Positions 1 through 7,489 of a stretch of 14,803 nucleotides of DNA are shown one piece after another. The notes below the pieces were generated by a model. The model had not been told where the DNA came from. It did not search any database and was given only the letters and a program-made list of their open reading frames with translations. Position 1 is the stretch's first letter, and the number at the start of each line of letters is the position of its first letter. The translations under genes and the position numbers were made by a program. This stretch comes from an uncultured Eubacteriales bacterium (GTDB lineage: Bacteria; Bacillota; Clostridia; Christensenellales; Aristaeellaceae): NCBI GenBank assembly GCA_900553905.1, contig USFL01000011.1, positions 1-14,803 of the forward strand, in the 5' to 3' direction.

Positions 1-338
1 ACAACGTCCGCGATCTGGACCGCTCCCTGGCCTTCTACCGCGAGGCGCTGGGCCTGCACGAGGTGCGCCGCAACGAAAAGCCCGAATTCACCATCGTCTT
101 TATGGCCGACGACACCGAGACCTTCCAGCTGGAGCTGACCTGGCTGAGAGACCGCACCACCCCCTACAACCTGGGCGACGAGGAATTCCATCTGGCCTTC
201 CGCACCGACGATATGGAGGCGGCGCATGCGCTGCATGAGAAGATGGGCTGCATCTGCTACGAGAATCCCGATATGGGCATTTACTTCATCAAGGACCCGG
301 ATGGATACTGGCTGGAGATCGTTCCGGAGGGCAAATAA
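1..338 (+). CDS. VOC/glyoxalase I-like protein, 5'-truncated
   Basis: This is the C-terminal part of a vicinal-oxygen-chelate protein resembling lactoylglutathione lyase (glyoxalase I), which isomerises the methylglyoxal-thiol hemithioacetal. The reading frame is open from base 3 to the TAA at 336-338. It begins NVRDLDRSLAFYREALGL, the first beta strand and helix of the fold, so only about ten N-terminal residues, including the first metal ligand, should lie outside the window. Visible signature blocks are LELTWL (glutamate ligand region), EEFHLAF (histidine ligand) and WLEIVPEGK (last glutamate). The remaining length fits a single VOC domain. It converges on the minus-strand operon at a shared terminator. 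Fosfomycin or bleomycin resistance VOC proteins are alternatives, but the E/H/E ligand pattern favours glyoxalase I. The substrate thiol is unknown. Confidence 0.85.
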   Translation, partial: NVRDLDRSLAFYREALGLHEVRRNEKPEFTIVFMADDTETFQLELTWLRDRTTPYNLGDEEFHLAFRTDDMEAAHALHEKMGCICYENPDMGIYFIKDPDGYWLEIVPEGK

Positions 339-346
339 CCGCTAAC

Positions 347-381
347 AAAAGGGGAGCCGTCGCCTGGACGGCTCCCCTTTT
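347..381. terminator. Bidirectional intrinsic terminator
   Basis: A perfect 15-bp inverted repeat has arms at 347-361 and 367-381 and the 5-base loop GCCTG. The arms start with AAAA and end with TTTT, so each strand reads a G+C-rich stem running into a T tract. It lies between the convergent VOC gene and the last gene of the long minus-strand operon and probably ends both. Confidence 0.92.
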
Positions 382-399
382 CTGTTCTTTTCCATCGGG

Positions 400-1365
400 T
401 CAATCCGCGTGACGCCCCGCGTTCCACCGGCGGCAAACCGGCCAGGCGAATGCCGCGCCCGCCACGATGTAGACAATCATCACCGCCACCCGCTGAAGCA
501 GCGACACGGCTACGCCGCTTTGGAACAGCGCTCCCATCAGGCTGGTGGCCACGCCCATGACCGCCTCCTTGATGCCGATGTTCCCCGGAACGATGGATAC
601 CACCGTGGCAATCCAGCTGACGCTGTTGTAAAACAATGCCTGATACACCGTGACGGGCAACCCGATGGCCCCGAAGCAGGCCATATAGAGGCACAGCTGC
701 ACCGCATTGTTGACGATCAGGCAGGCCAGCAGCCGCCATAGCAGCCAGCGGTTTTTCAGCAAGGCGTTGAAACCGCGTACCACGTCGCCCAGCAGCTTCA
801 CACGGTCCAGCACGCGCGCGCCGCGGCCCTGCACCAGCAGTGAAAAGGCGATGAACGCAGCCACCGCCAGCGTGCCCGTTCCCCATAGGAGCCACAGCAC
901 GCCCGACCACATGCCGTCCAGCAGACCCGTCAAAAGCAGGGCGACAAACATCTGCGCCAACGCGAACACCACGCCAAAGACGATATTTCCCGCAGCCATG
1001 CTCACGCTTTTGACATACGCCAACCCCTTGGTGCGCTTGTAGTAGGCGGCGCTGAATACCAGGTCCGCGCGCATAGGCAGCACATAGGCCATGGCGTTGG
1101 CCACGAAGGTGACGCCCATCCAATCCACGGCGTCCAATGGAATGCGGTAGGTCGATAGAATCAGCCGGTGATAGACGCAGTTCATCACGCAACCGCCCAG
1201 CGCCAGCGCCAGCATCAGCGCCACATCTCCTGCGCTGAGGGCCAGCAGGCGCGCCATGTCCGCACGGTTCTCATACACATACCAAACGAGCAGCGCCACC
1301 AGCACCACAAATAGCGCCATGGAGAGCGCGCGTTTCCAGTCCATTCCACGCTTGGCCTGCGTCAC
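400..1365 (-). CDS. LPG-synthase-TM / flippase-like integral membrane protein
   Basis: This is a 321-residue polytopic protein of the lysylphosphatidylglycerol synthase transmembrane family (also called UPF0104), with about eight predicted helices. In MprF this domain flips aminoacylated lipids. Stand-alone members are common in surface-glycan loci and their substrates are mostly unknown. Family hallmarks are LPMRADLVFSAAYYKRTKGL near residues 96-115 and the C-terminal SIVPGNIGIKEAVMG block near 257-271. There is no soluble MprF synthase domain. The start is a GTG at 1365 that overlaps the TGA of the preceding GtrA gene (GTGA), with a GGGGG stretch upstream. An internal ATG eight codons in is possible. 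As the last gene of the operon, it most likely moves or organises a lipid-linked glycan intermediate. That role is inferred from context. Confidence 0.85.
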   Translation of the reverse strand: MTQAKRGMDWKRALSMALFVVLVALLVWYVYENRADMARLLALSAGDVALMLALALGGCVMNCVYHRLILSTYRIPLDAVDWMGVTFVANAMAYVLPMRADLVFSAAYYKRTKGLAYVKSVSMAAGNIVFGVVFALAQMFVALLLTGLLDGMWSGVLWLLWGTGTLAVAAFIAFSLLVQGRGARVLDRVKLLGDVVRGFNALLKNRWLLWRLLACLIVNNAVQLCLYMACFGAIGLPVTVYQALFYNSVSWIATVVSIVPGNIGIKEAVMGVATSLMGALFQSGVAVSLLQRVAVMIVYIVAGAAFAWPVCRRWNAGRHAD

Positions 1366-1814
1366 GGCTCAACCCCCGCCTTTTTGCTGGCGCGGCGCGC
1401 CACATCGTTGGTATCGATGCAGTTGCGGTAGACCACAAAGCGCTGATAGAGAAACTCGGTGACAAAATTGGCAACCATGGTGCCCGCCAGCACCAGGAAG
1501 TCATTCCAGCCGGCCGTGGTCAAGGCGTGGCCCCACCAGGTGGAGACCGGCGTGAACACGGCGTAGAACAGCGCCACCAGCAGCATGCTGCGCGCCACGG
1601 ACGCGTCGCTGCGGAAGGTATAGCGGCGGTTGAAGGTGAAGTTCCACAGCACGCTCAGCACCAGCGCCGTCAGATAGCTGGGCCAGTACGGCAGATGGAA
1701 TACCGTCTCCATCAGGGTGAACGCGGCGATCTGAATCAGCCCGGCGCTGATGGAAAACAGCGTAAACTTGAGCACCTGCCACACGCTGGTTGCATCCTTA
1801 TGTTCCGTAGGCAT
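1362..1814 (-). CDS. GtrA family membrane protein (operon copy)
   Basis: This 150-residue, four-helix protein belongs to the GtrA family. Members are thought to flip undecaprenyl-phosphate-linked sugars across the membrane in O-antigen or teichoic-acid glycosylation. The typical family blocks are visible: WQVLKFTLFSISAGLIQIA at the N-terminus, VLWNFTFNRRYTF near residues 56-68, and VANFVTEFLYQRFVVYR near the end, whose pattern resembles the usual NF..nr.wvF closing motif. The ATG at 1814 has a good ribosome binding site (AAGGGAGAG, about 7 bases away). It follows metH by 36 bases and overlaps the downstream flippase-like gene by 4. It is a plausible partner of the GtrB-like transferase upstream in the same operon. 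A second, clearly diverged GtrA lies at 12844-13284. Confidence 0.88.
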   Translation of the reverse strand: MPTEHKDATSVWQVLKFTLFSISAGLIQIAAFTLMETVFHLPYWPSYLTALVLSVLWNFTFNRRYTFRSDASVARSMLLVALFYAVFTPVSTWWGHALTTAGWNDFLVLAGTMVANFVTEFLYQRFVVYRNCIDTNDVARRASKKAGVEP

Positions 1815-1850
1815 ATCGTATCTCTCCCTTGCACATCCGATGTGTTTTCC

Positions 1851-4268
1851 TCATCCCAGCACCTGCTGCGCCACGCGCACCGTCGCCATGGCGTCGGGCG
1901 CGTAATGGTCCGCGCCGATCTGATCGGCGTAGGCCTGGGTGAGCACTGCGCCGCCCACCACGACCGTCACACCGGGTGCCTCCTTTTTCAGCAGTTCGAT
2001 GGTTTCCCGCATGGCGGGCACGGTCGTGGTCATCAGCGCGCTCAAACCCACCAGCCGCGCGCCCGTGTCCCGGACGGCCTCCAGCACGCGCAGAGGCGGC
2101 ACATTCTTGCCCAAATCGGTTACGGCAAAACCATAATTGAGCAGGAGCACCTTGACGATATTCTTGCCGATGTCATGCACGTCGCCATGGACAGTAGCCA
2201 GCACCACACGCCCCGCGCCCTCGCCCGTCTGGGCGGGCAAGCGCTGACGGATGGGCTCAAAAGCGGCCTGCGCGGCGTTGGCGCTCTGCAAGAGCTGGGG
2301 CAGAAACAGCTCCCCGCGCTCGTAGCGCGCGCCCACCTCCGTCAAGGCAGGCATCACGCTGCCCTCGATCAGGGAAAGCGGCTCCCGCCCAGCTTCCAAC
2401 AGGGCCTGCGCGGCCAGCCTTGCGTCGCCTGCCAGCCCGCCGCGGATGGCACGGAATAGCGCATCGCCGGCTTCGGCTCCGTCCTGCGCGGCAGGAGCAG
2501 AAGCAAAGGCAGGTGCAGCCGCCGTGGAGGTCAAGGGCGGCAAGCGCTGCATGGTTTGCAGATAATCCTCCATTCCCTTGTCGCAGCCCGTCAGCGCGCG
2601 TCCGGCCCAAAAGGCAGCGCACACCACAGGGTCAAGGGGGTTGAGGATGGCCGCGTCCAGCCCCGCCGCAAGCGCCATGGACAAAAACGAAGCCGTCATC
2701 GCCGGACGGTTGGGCAGGCCGAAGGAAACGTTGCTGACTCCCAGCACGGTCTTATAGCCCCGCCGGTGCAGCTCGCGGACCGTCTCCAGCGTAACAGAGG
2801 CGGCGGCCGCGTCGGTAGCGATGGTGAGGGTGAGCGCGTCAAAGAGCAGATCGGTTGATCGAATGCCGTAGCGCGCGGCCTCCCGGACAATGTGTTCGGC
2901 GATGTCCAGCCGGCCCTGCACCGTGTCGGGGATGCCGCTCTCGTCCAGCGTCAAGGCCACCAGCGCGCCGCCATATTCGCGCACCAGCGGAAACACCGCG
3001 TCCATCACCGCCTGCTTGCCGCAGACGCTGTTGACCAGCGGCCGGCCAATATAGACCCGCATGGCCGCCTCCAGCGCCCGCGGGTCCGCGGTATCCAGCT
3101 GGAGCGGCACGTCGCACACGCTCTGCACGGCCTGCACCACGCGCGTCAGGCACGCGGGCTCGTCGAGCTCCGGCAGGCCCACATTCACATCCAGCGCGTG
3201 CGCCCCCGCTTCCGTCTGGGCAATGGCCTCGCGCATCACGGCGTCCATATCGCCCTCGCGCAGCGCCTGCTTCAGCCGCTTTTTGCCCGTGGGGTTAAGG
3301 CGCTCGCCGATGATAAGGGGCCCTTCATCCAGCGAAAGCGACTGCGTGCGCCCGGAGATCACGCAGCGCGGCGATGTTTCACGTGAAACAATCGGACATC
3401 CGCGGGTGGCGCCCACCAGCCGCGCGATATGCTCCGGCGTGGTGCCGCAGCAGCCGCCCAGCGCCCAAGCGCCCAGCTGGACCATCGGCAGCATATCCCG
3501 CGCGAAATCTTCCGGCGTGGTGGGAAAGACCGTTTTGCCGTCGATCACCAGCGGCAGGCTGGCGTTGGGCTGCACGAAGAAGGGAAGCGAAGAGCAGGCG
3601 GCCAGGGTGCGCACATTGTCCATCAGCGCCGACGGCTCATGCCCGCAGTTAAGGCCCACCGCGGTCACGCCCAGCCCTTCCAGCATGGCGATGGCGCCGG
3701 GAATGTCTGCGCCGGTGAGCAGACGGCCCCGCTCGTCAAAGGTGAGGCTGACAAACAGGGGCAGCTCAGCCCCGGACGCCCTGAGGGCCTGCTTTGCGCC
3801 CAGCACGCACGCCTTGACTTCGGCAAGGTCGGTCATGGTTTCAATCAGCAAAAGGTCCGGGCCCTCATCGATGGCGGCGGAAAAGGCATCCTGGAACAGA
3901 CGCACCGCGTCCTCGAAGGGAAGGTCCCCGTACGGGGCCAGCAGACGGCCCGACGGGCCCATGTCCGCAGCCACATAGCCGAGCCCGACGCGAGAGACGG
4001 CTTCCCTGGCAATGCGCACGCCCGCGCGCATACAGGACGGCGCAGCCTCGCCCAGATGCGCGGAGGTCGCGCCGAAGGTGTTGGTGGTCACGATGTCGCA
4101 TCCGGCTTCCAGGTAGCGCCGGTGGACCTGCGCAATCCGGTCCGGATAGATAAGGTTCCATGTTTCGGGCCGCTCGCCGCCGGACAGGCCCATGGCCTGT
4201 AGCAGCGTACCCATGCCTCCGTCAAAGTACAGCAGCCGCCTGCCGAGCTCGTTACAAATTCCATTCAT
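1851..4268 (-). CDS. metH: Cobalamin-dependent methionine synthase, lacking the reactivation domain
   Basis: MetH transfers a methyl group from 5-methyltetrahydrofolate through methylcobalamin to homocysteine. This 805-residue version has the homocysteine domain (about 1-290) with zinc ligands Cys208 and Cys273-Cys274 (GGCCGTTPEH). It then has the pterin domain (about 310-575, starting near LIIGERLNPTGKK), a cobalamin cap domain (about 600-675) and the B12 Rossmann domain (about 685-805). That last domain carries DVHDIG, with His698 as the expected lower cobalt ligand. It ends directly after the B12 domain, so the AdoMet/reactivation domain of the roughly 1,200-residue E. coli enzyme is absent and is encoded by the gene just upstream. 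The ATG at 4268 is fixed by GGAGG seven bases away and by ATGA overlap with that gene. An open frame continues farther upstream but has no support as coding. A parS site lies in the linker codons 293-299. Confidence 0.96.
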   Translation of the reverse strand: MNGICNELGRRLLYFDGGMGTLLQAMGLSGGERPETWNLIYPDRIAQVHRRYLEAGCDIVTTNTFGATSAHLGEAAPSCMRAGVRIAREAVSRVGLGYVAADMGPSGRLLAPYGDLPFEDAVRLFQDAFSAAIDEGPDLLLIETMTDLAEVKACVLGAKQALRASGAELPLFVSLTFDERGRLLTGADIPGAIAMLEGLGVTAVGLNCGHEPSALMDNVRTLAACSSLPFFVQPNASLPLVIDGKTVFPTTPEDFARDMLPMVQLGAWALGGCCGTTPEHIARLVGATRGCPIVSRETSPRCVISGRTQSLSLDEGPLIIGERLNPTGKKRLKQALREGDMDAVMREAIAQTEAGAHALDVNVGLPELDEPACLTRVVQAVQSVCDVPLQLDTADPRALEAAMRVYIGRPLVNSVCGKQAVMDAVFPLVREYGGALVALTLDESGIPDTVQGRLDIAEHIVREAARYGIRSTDLLFDALTLTIATDAAAASVTLETVRELHRRGYKTVLGVSNVSFGLPNRPAMTASFLSMALAAGLDAAILNPLDPVVCAAFWAGRALTGCDKGMEDYLQTMQRLPPLTSTAAAPAFASAPAAQDGAEAGDALFRAIRGGLAGDARLAAQALLEAGREPLSLIEGSVMPALTEVGARYERGELFLPQLLQSANAAQAAFEPIRQRLPAQTGEGAGRVVLATVHGDVHDIGKNIVKVLLLNYGFAVTDLGKNVPPLRVLEAVRDTGARLVGLSALMTTTVPAMRETIELLKKEAPGVTVVVGGAVLTQAYADQIGADHYAPDAMATVRVAQQVLG
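3375..3390. other. parS site (ParB/Spo0J binding), perfect consensus
   Basis: The 16-base perfect palindrome TGTTTCACGTGAAACA is identical to the canonical chromosomal parS sequence bound by Spo0J/ParB. ParB loads here as a CTP-dependent clamp and recruits SMC near the replication origin. It lies within metH, where it encodes part of the variable linker (residues V-S-R-E-T) between the homocysteine and pterin domains. Confidence 0.93.
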
Positions 4269-4858
4269 GGTCCTACCTCCACAGGGCGCAGCGCCATGAG
4301 CGCCGTCACGCTTTTTTCGGGCAGCATCAGCCCGCCAGAGGTCAGGCTGATACCGATGCGGCGCGCCTCCAGCCAGGAAAGCAGCGGTCCCTGGCAACTC
4401 AGCGGCGCGTCGCCGTAGCCGGGGCTGAAGCGGGGTGACAGGCGCAGGCCCTCGGCGGCCAATGCCGCGTTTCGTTCCTCCAAAAGCCCGTCGATGTACT
4501 CGTCCACCAGCGCGGACGCGCACGCGCCGACCGCCGCACCCAGAGCGGGGTCCGTCAACATCAGCCGGCGCACCAGCGCATCCAGCGGCGCGCCCAGTGT
4601 GACCGCCAGCGCAAGTCCCTCCCGCGCGCCCGCGAACAGGCGGCACAGATCCAGTGAGGGAATGTCCAGCACATCCGCAATCATGAGGCAGCCCTCACAG
4701 GCCCGCATAGCCGCGCGGCGCATCAGGCTTCGCGGCAGAGCCGCCTCCTGCGCCATGGGATAGGCCGATTCCAGCACCGCTAGTGCCTCCCCGGCGGGCT
4801 TGCCCCGAATGCCGAGATAGCGCGCCGCGTCGCGCAGGGCGCGCGCCTTAGCATCCAT
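4265..4858 (-). CDS. Stand-alone MetH reactivation (AdoMet-binding) domain protein
   Basis: This is a 197-residue soluble protein of the methionine synthase activation-domain family. In E. coli the equivalent C-terminal domain of MetH binds AdoMet and re-methylates the inactive cob(II)alamin form. The signature RFSPGYGD (residues 143-150) matches the family's R...GY block, and LMLPEKSVTALMAL (177-190) matches the conserved LTES..M.P..SVT region. The usual LTES reads LTSG here. Position supports the role: it overlaps metF upstream by 11 bases and metH downstream by 4 (ATGA). The chosen ATG at 4858 lies inside the metF stop region without a clear ribosome binding site, so translational coupling is likely. 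A TTG at 4885 would add nine residues but also lacks a ribosome binding site. Confidence 0.87.
   Translation of the reverse strand: MDAKARALRDAARYLGIRGKPAGEALAVLESAYPMAQEAALPRSLMRRAAMRACEGCLMIADVLDIPSLDLCRLFAGAREGLALAVTLGAPLDALVRRLMLTDPALGAAVGACASALVDEYIDGLLEERNAALAAEGLRLSPRFSPGYGDAPLSCQGPLLSWLEARRIGISLTSGGLMLPEKSVTALMALRPVEVGP
4276..4280 (-). promoter_or_regulatory. Ribosome binding site deciding the metH start
   Basis: GGAGG on the minus strand lies seven bases before the ATG at 4268. It settles metH initiation there rather than in the open frame that continues upstream, which overlaps the reactivation gene. Confidence 0.85.
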
Positions 4859-5726
4859 GGCGCAGGATGGGGCCCAGGTTGGCAAAGATCGCCGCCGCCA
4901 CTTTGGGCCGGTTCATGGTATAAAGGTGGATGCGATTGACGCCGTTTGCCACCATGTCAATGATCTGGTCGGTGGCATAAGCGATGCCCGCCTTCTCCAT
5001 GCTGTCCGGATCGTCGGCAAAGCGGTCCAGAATCGCCAGGAAGCGCTGGGGAAGCGTGGCATTGCTCAACCTCACGATACGGCGAATCTGCCGCGCGTTG
5101 ACCACGGGCATGATGCCTGCCGTGACGGGAATATCGATGCCCTTGGCCAGCGCGCGGTACAGAAAGCGGTACAGAATGTCGTTGTCGAACACCATCTGGG
5201 TGGTGAGAAAATCCGCGCCGGCATCCTGCTTGCGGCGAAGATAGTCCAGATCGGCATCCCGGTCGGGGGATTCGGGATGTCCCTCCGGATAGCAGGCTGC
5301 GCCGACGCAAAACGCGCCGCGTTTGCGGATGGCGGCGATCAGCTCGGCTGCGTAGCGGAAGTGCTCCGCACCGGGAAAGCTCATGCCTTCGGGCAGATCG
5401 CCCCGAAGGGCCAGCACGTTTCGGATGCCCGCCTGCGCGAGGCCGTCCAGCGCTGCGTCCACCTTGTCCCGCGTGTCGCCCACGCAGGTCAGGTGGGAAA
5501 GCGCGGTCACGCCATGCTCCTGCACATAGGCGCTGATCTCGCGCGTAAACTGGGGCGCGGTTCCAGAGGCGCCGCAGGTAACGCTGACATAGGCCGGGGC
5601 CAGCGAGCAGATTCCGCTCACCGCGGCCTTGGCCTCCTCCACCTTGTCAAACACCTTGGGCGGAAACACCTCGCAGCTCAAATGCACGCCGGGCCGGTCA
5701 AACAGCTCTCGGATGGTCAATCGCAA
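4848..5726 (-). CDS. metF: Methylenetetrahydrofolate reductase
   Basis: MetF reduces 5,10-methylene-THF to 5-methyl-THF, the methyl donor used by the MetH encoded two genes downstream. The 292-residue length is normal for the bacterial single-domain (beta-alpha)8 flavoprotein. Visible motifs are CEVFPPK with the catalytic glutamate (Glu19), the folate/FAD region LALRGDLPEG (Asp110), AACYPEGHPES, the DAGADFLTTQMVFD block, AGIMPV and HLYTMNRP near the C-terminus. No ATG is available at the N-terminus. The outer start is TTG at 5726, only three bases after AAGGAG. A second TTG at 5720 (nine-base spacing) is equally or more likely and would shorten the protein by two residues. It starts 24 bases after the preceding membrane-protein gene and overlaps the reactivation gene by 11. 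No SAM riboswitch or T-box fits in the gap. Confidence 0.95.
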   Translation of the reverse strand: MRLTIRELFDRPGVHLSCEVFPPKVFDKVEEAKAAVSGICSLAPAYVSVTCGASGTAPQFTREISAYVQEHGVTALSHLTCVGDTRDKVDAALDGLAQAGIRNVLALRGDLPEGMSFPGAEHFRYAAELIAAIRKRGAFCVGAACYPEGHPESPDRDADLDYLRRKQDAGADFLTTQMVFDNDILYRFLYRALAKGIDIPVTAGIMPVVNARQIRRIVRLSNATLPQRFLAILDRFADDPDSMEKAGIAYATDQIIDMVANGVNRIHLYTMNRPKVAAAIFANLGPILRHGC

Positions 5727-5729
5727 CGT

Positions 5730-5735
5730 CTCCTT
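5730..5735 (-). promoter_or_regulatory. Ribosome binding site of metF (ambiguous TTG start)
   Basis: AAGGAG on the minus strand lies 3 bases before the TTG at 5726 and 9 bases before the TTG at 5720. The second spacing is the more usual one, so metF may begin at 5720. Confidence 0.7.
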
Positions 5736-5750
5736 TCAGCGAATGCGCGG

Positions 5751-7472
5751 TCAATAAAACTGGAAAAAGTATACGCCGCCCATCTCGCTGTAAATCATGT
5801 AATCACAGGCGGGGTCCACCTTTTCGCGCAGATAGTCGATCACCAGCGTGGGCGGCGGGTCCACCACGCCGGAGGCGATGCACACATCGTAGCGCAAAAG
5901 GTCGGAGGGGTCGAAGTTCAGCAGGTCGATACCAAAGGCTGCGAACTGCTCCACCGTGGCGGGCGAGCGCAGGTTCCATCCGCCCCAGCAAACCACATTG
6001 TGCGGAATGCCCTCGCTCACGTCCGGGAACAGGCGCGTATCCACCGCCAGGGTCAAATCATGGATGAACAGCATGTCCGGATTCCACAGGGCATACTCAT
6101 CCAATGCCGCAGCCGGGTCGCCCACCTCGGCCGCAGCCTCCGCATCAGGCAGCAGCGCAGGCACGAGGTCGGCCAGCATCCAGCCGCATACGCACAGCTG
6201 CACAGCCACCAGCACGGCGCACAAACCCGTGCGCGCCCGCTGCGTCCAGCAGGCGGGCAGACAGGCCGGAAAAAGTCCGGCCGCGAAAGCCGCAAAGGGC
6301 AGAAATGCCAGCCACAGCACGCGCGTGGGCAAACGGCCCTCCAGCGTCAGATAGCCCAGCACCACGGCCAACAGCAAGGCGCCTCCCAGCAGGGCCGCCA
6401 GCAGACACGGCCTGAACTCGGCCCGCACACAGGCCAGCATCACGCCCAAAGCCCATAGTCCGGCAGCGATGCAGAACACCCAGGAAAAGGAGAGGCTGCC
6501 CCGCACGGCGGTTTGAAGGGTGCGCAGGGCGGCCTGAGCATCCGGCGTCCGTCCGCCCGCCTCCTCACAGGCCGCCAGCAGCGATTGGAGCGATTCGGTG
6601 GAGATGTCGGTATCCAAAAAGAAATAGGCATTGGCACGCTGGACGGTTCCATCCGTCCAGCCTACCGCTTCGAAAGCGTCCTTAGGGACCTCGGAAAGCG
6701 CATAATAATCCAGCAGCTGCGACCGTGCCTCCTGCCAGGCCAGATAATCCTCCTGGCCGCTGGCGGACACCTCCGCGGCGCGCCAGCCCATCAGGCCCGC
6801 GATCACAACCAGGCAGGCCGCTCCCGCCAGCAGCATCGCCCTGCTCCGCGCGCGGCGGTTCTCGCCGCTTCCCAAAAGCCACGAGACCAGCAGCGCCAGC
6901 CCGGCAAAGGCCAGAATGGGCCATAGCGCTTCCTTGCGAAGCGCATAGGCAAATGCAACCGGTGGAAGCGCAGCCACAATGCCCAACGCCGCCTGCCGGG
7001 GCGAGGCCTGCTCCCTGTCGATAGAGAGAATCTGCATGACCGCCGCCGCGCCCAGCATGGCTGCCGTCTGTGTAAAGGTGATGCGCGTGCACACCTCCAG
7101 GCACAGGCACGAGAACGCTACAGCAGCCGCGGTCCCCAGCCACAGCGGCCGTCCCGCGTTGACAAAGCACTGCATCAGGCCCTTTGCGCACATCCATACC
7201 GACAGGCACAGCAAAGCGATCTGAAACACGGAAAACCACGCCACCGTGGGGAACGCCAGCGCCAGCCAGTGCATGGGCCAAGCCAGGAGTCCATGGATGA
7301 AGATGTGGAAGCTGGCCGGCTCGCCCGTCTCATAGCCCATGAACGAGCGAAGAATGGCGATATCGTCATTCTGGCAGTAGCGCCAGTCCAGGCGCAGGGC
7401 GATCAGCAGAAACATCGCGGCTGTGATTCCCAGCGCGATCAGCCAGCAAAGGCGGCGGCTTCGGTTACGCAT
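5751..7472 (-). CDS. Polytopic membrane protein, putative GT-C-type glycosyltransferase (paralogue 1)
   Basis: This is a 573-residue protein of about ten to twelve predicted helices and is a close paralogue of the next gene upstream (7490-9226). I cannot assign a named family with certainty. After the first helix, an outside loop carries QNDDI (Asp36-Asp37) followed by FMGYETGEPASFHIFIHGLL. An acidic pair in the first extracytoplasmic loop is typical of GT-C enzymes that use polyprenyl-phosphate sugars. A charged TRITFTQTAA segment lies near residues 129-138. The C-terminal hundred residues look soluble and end YFFQFY. The start ATG at 7472 is set by GGGAGGG six bases upstream; the open frame continues farther upstream but has no such site. 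Its neighbours, a GtrB-like transferase and GtrA, fit a glycan-transfer role. A polymerase or flippase is an alternative. Confidence 0.7.
   Translation of the reverse strand: MRNRSRRLCWLIALGITAAMFLLIALRLDWRYCQNDDIAILRSFMGYETGEPASFHIFIHGLLAWPMHWLALAFPTVAWFSVFQIALLCLSVWMCAKGLMQCFVNAGRPLWLGTAAAVAFSCLCLEVCTRITFTQTAAMLGAAAVMQILSIDREQASPRQAALGIVAALPPVAFAYALRKEALWPILAFAGLALLVSWLLGSGENRRARSRAMLLAGAACLVVIAGLMGWRAAEVSASGQEDYLAWQEARSQLLDYYALSEVPKDAFEAVGWTDGTVQRANAYFFLDTDISTESLQSLLAACEEAGGRTPDAQAALRTLQTAVRGSLSFSWVFCIAAGLWALGVMLACVRAEFRPCLLAALLGGALLLAVVLGYLTLEGRLPTRVLWLAFLPFAAFAAGLFPACLPACWTQRARTGLCAVLVAVQLCVCGWMLADLVPALLPDAEAAAEVGDPAAALDEYALWNPDMLFIHDLTLAVDTRLFPDVSEGIPHNVVCWGGWNLRSPATVEQFAAFGIDLLNFDPSDLLRYDVCIASGVVDPPPTLVIDYLREKVDPACDYMIYSEMGGVYFFQFY
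5768..5794 (-). promoter_or_regulatory. Possible weak internal promoter ahead of metF
   Basis: On the minus strand TTTACA (5789-5794) and TATACT (5768-5773) are separated by 15 bases, inside the last codons of the membrane-protein gene. The spacing is short and the sequence also encodes conserved C-terminal residues, so chance is a fair explanation. If real, it would let metF-metH be transcribed independently of the sugar genes. Confidence 0.22.
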
Positions 7473-7489
7473 ACGGTTCCCTCCCAGAG

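Noticed and set aside
3374..3652. A plus-strand open frame beginning MFHVKQ at the parS site
   Set aside because: MFHVK simply translates the parS sequence. The rest is Arg/Ala/Pro-rich mirror frame over metH with no ribosome binding site.
4269..4646. N-terminal extension of metH through the upstream open frame
   Set aside because: The extension is arginine/glycine-rich and unlike MetH, it covers the reactivation gene, and a GGAGG seven bases before the ATG at 4268 defines the start.
5727..5750. SAM riboswitch or T-box ahead of metF
   Set aside because: The gap is only 24 bases and the sequence upstream is coding, so there is no room for such a leader.
4857..6458. A 533-codon open frame on the plus strand opposite metF and a membrane-protein gene
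   Set aside because: It is antisense to two strongly supported genes, has a low-complexity His/Gln/Arg/Gly composition and matches no family. It is the usual mirror frame of G+C-rich coding sequence.
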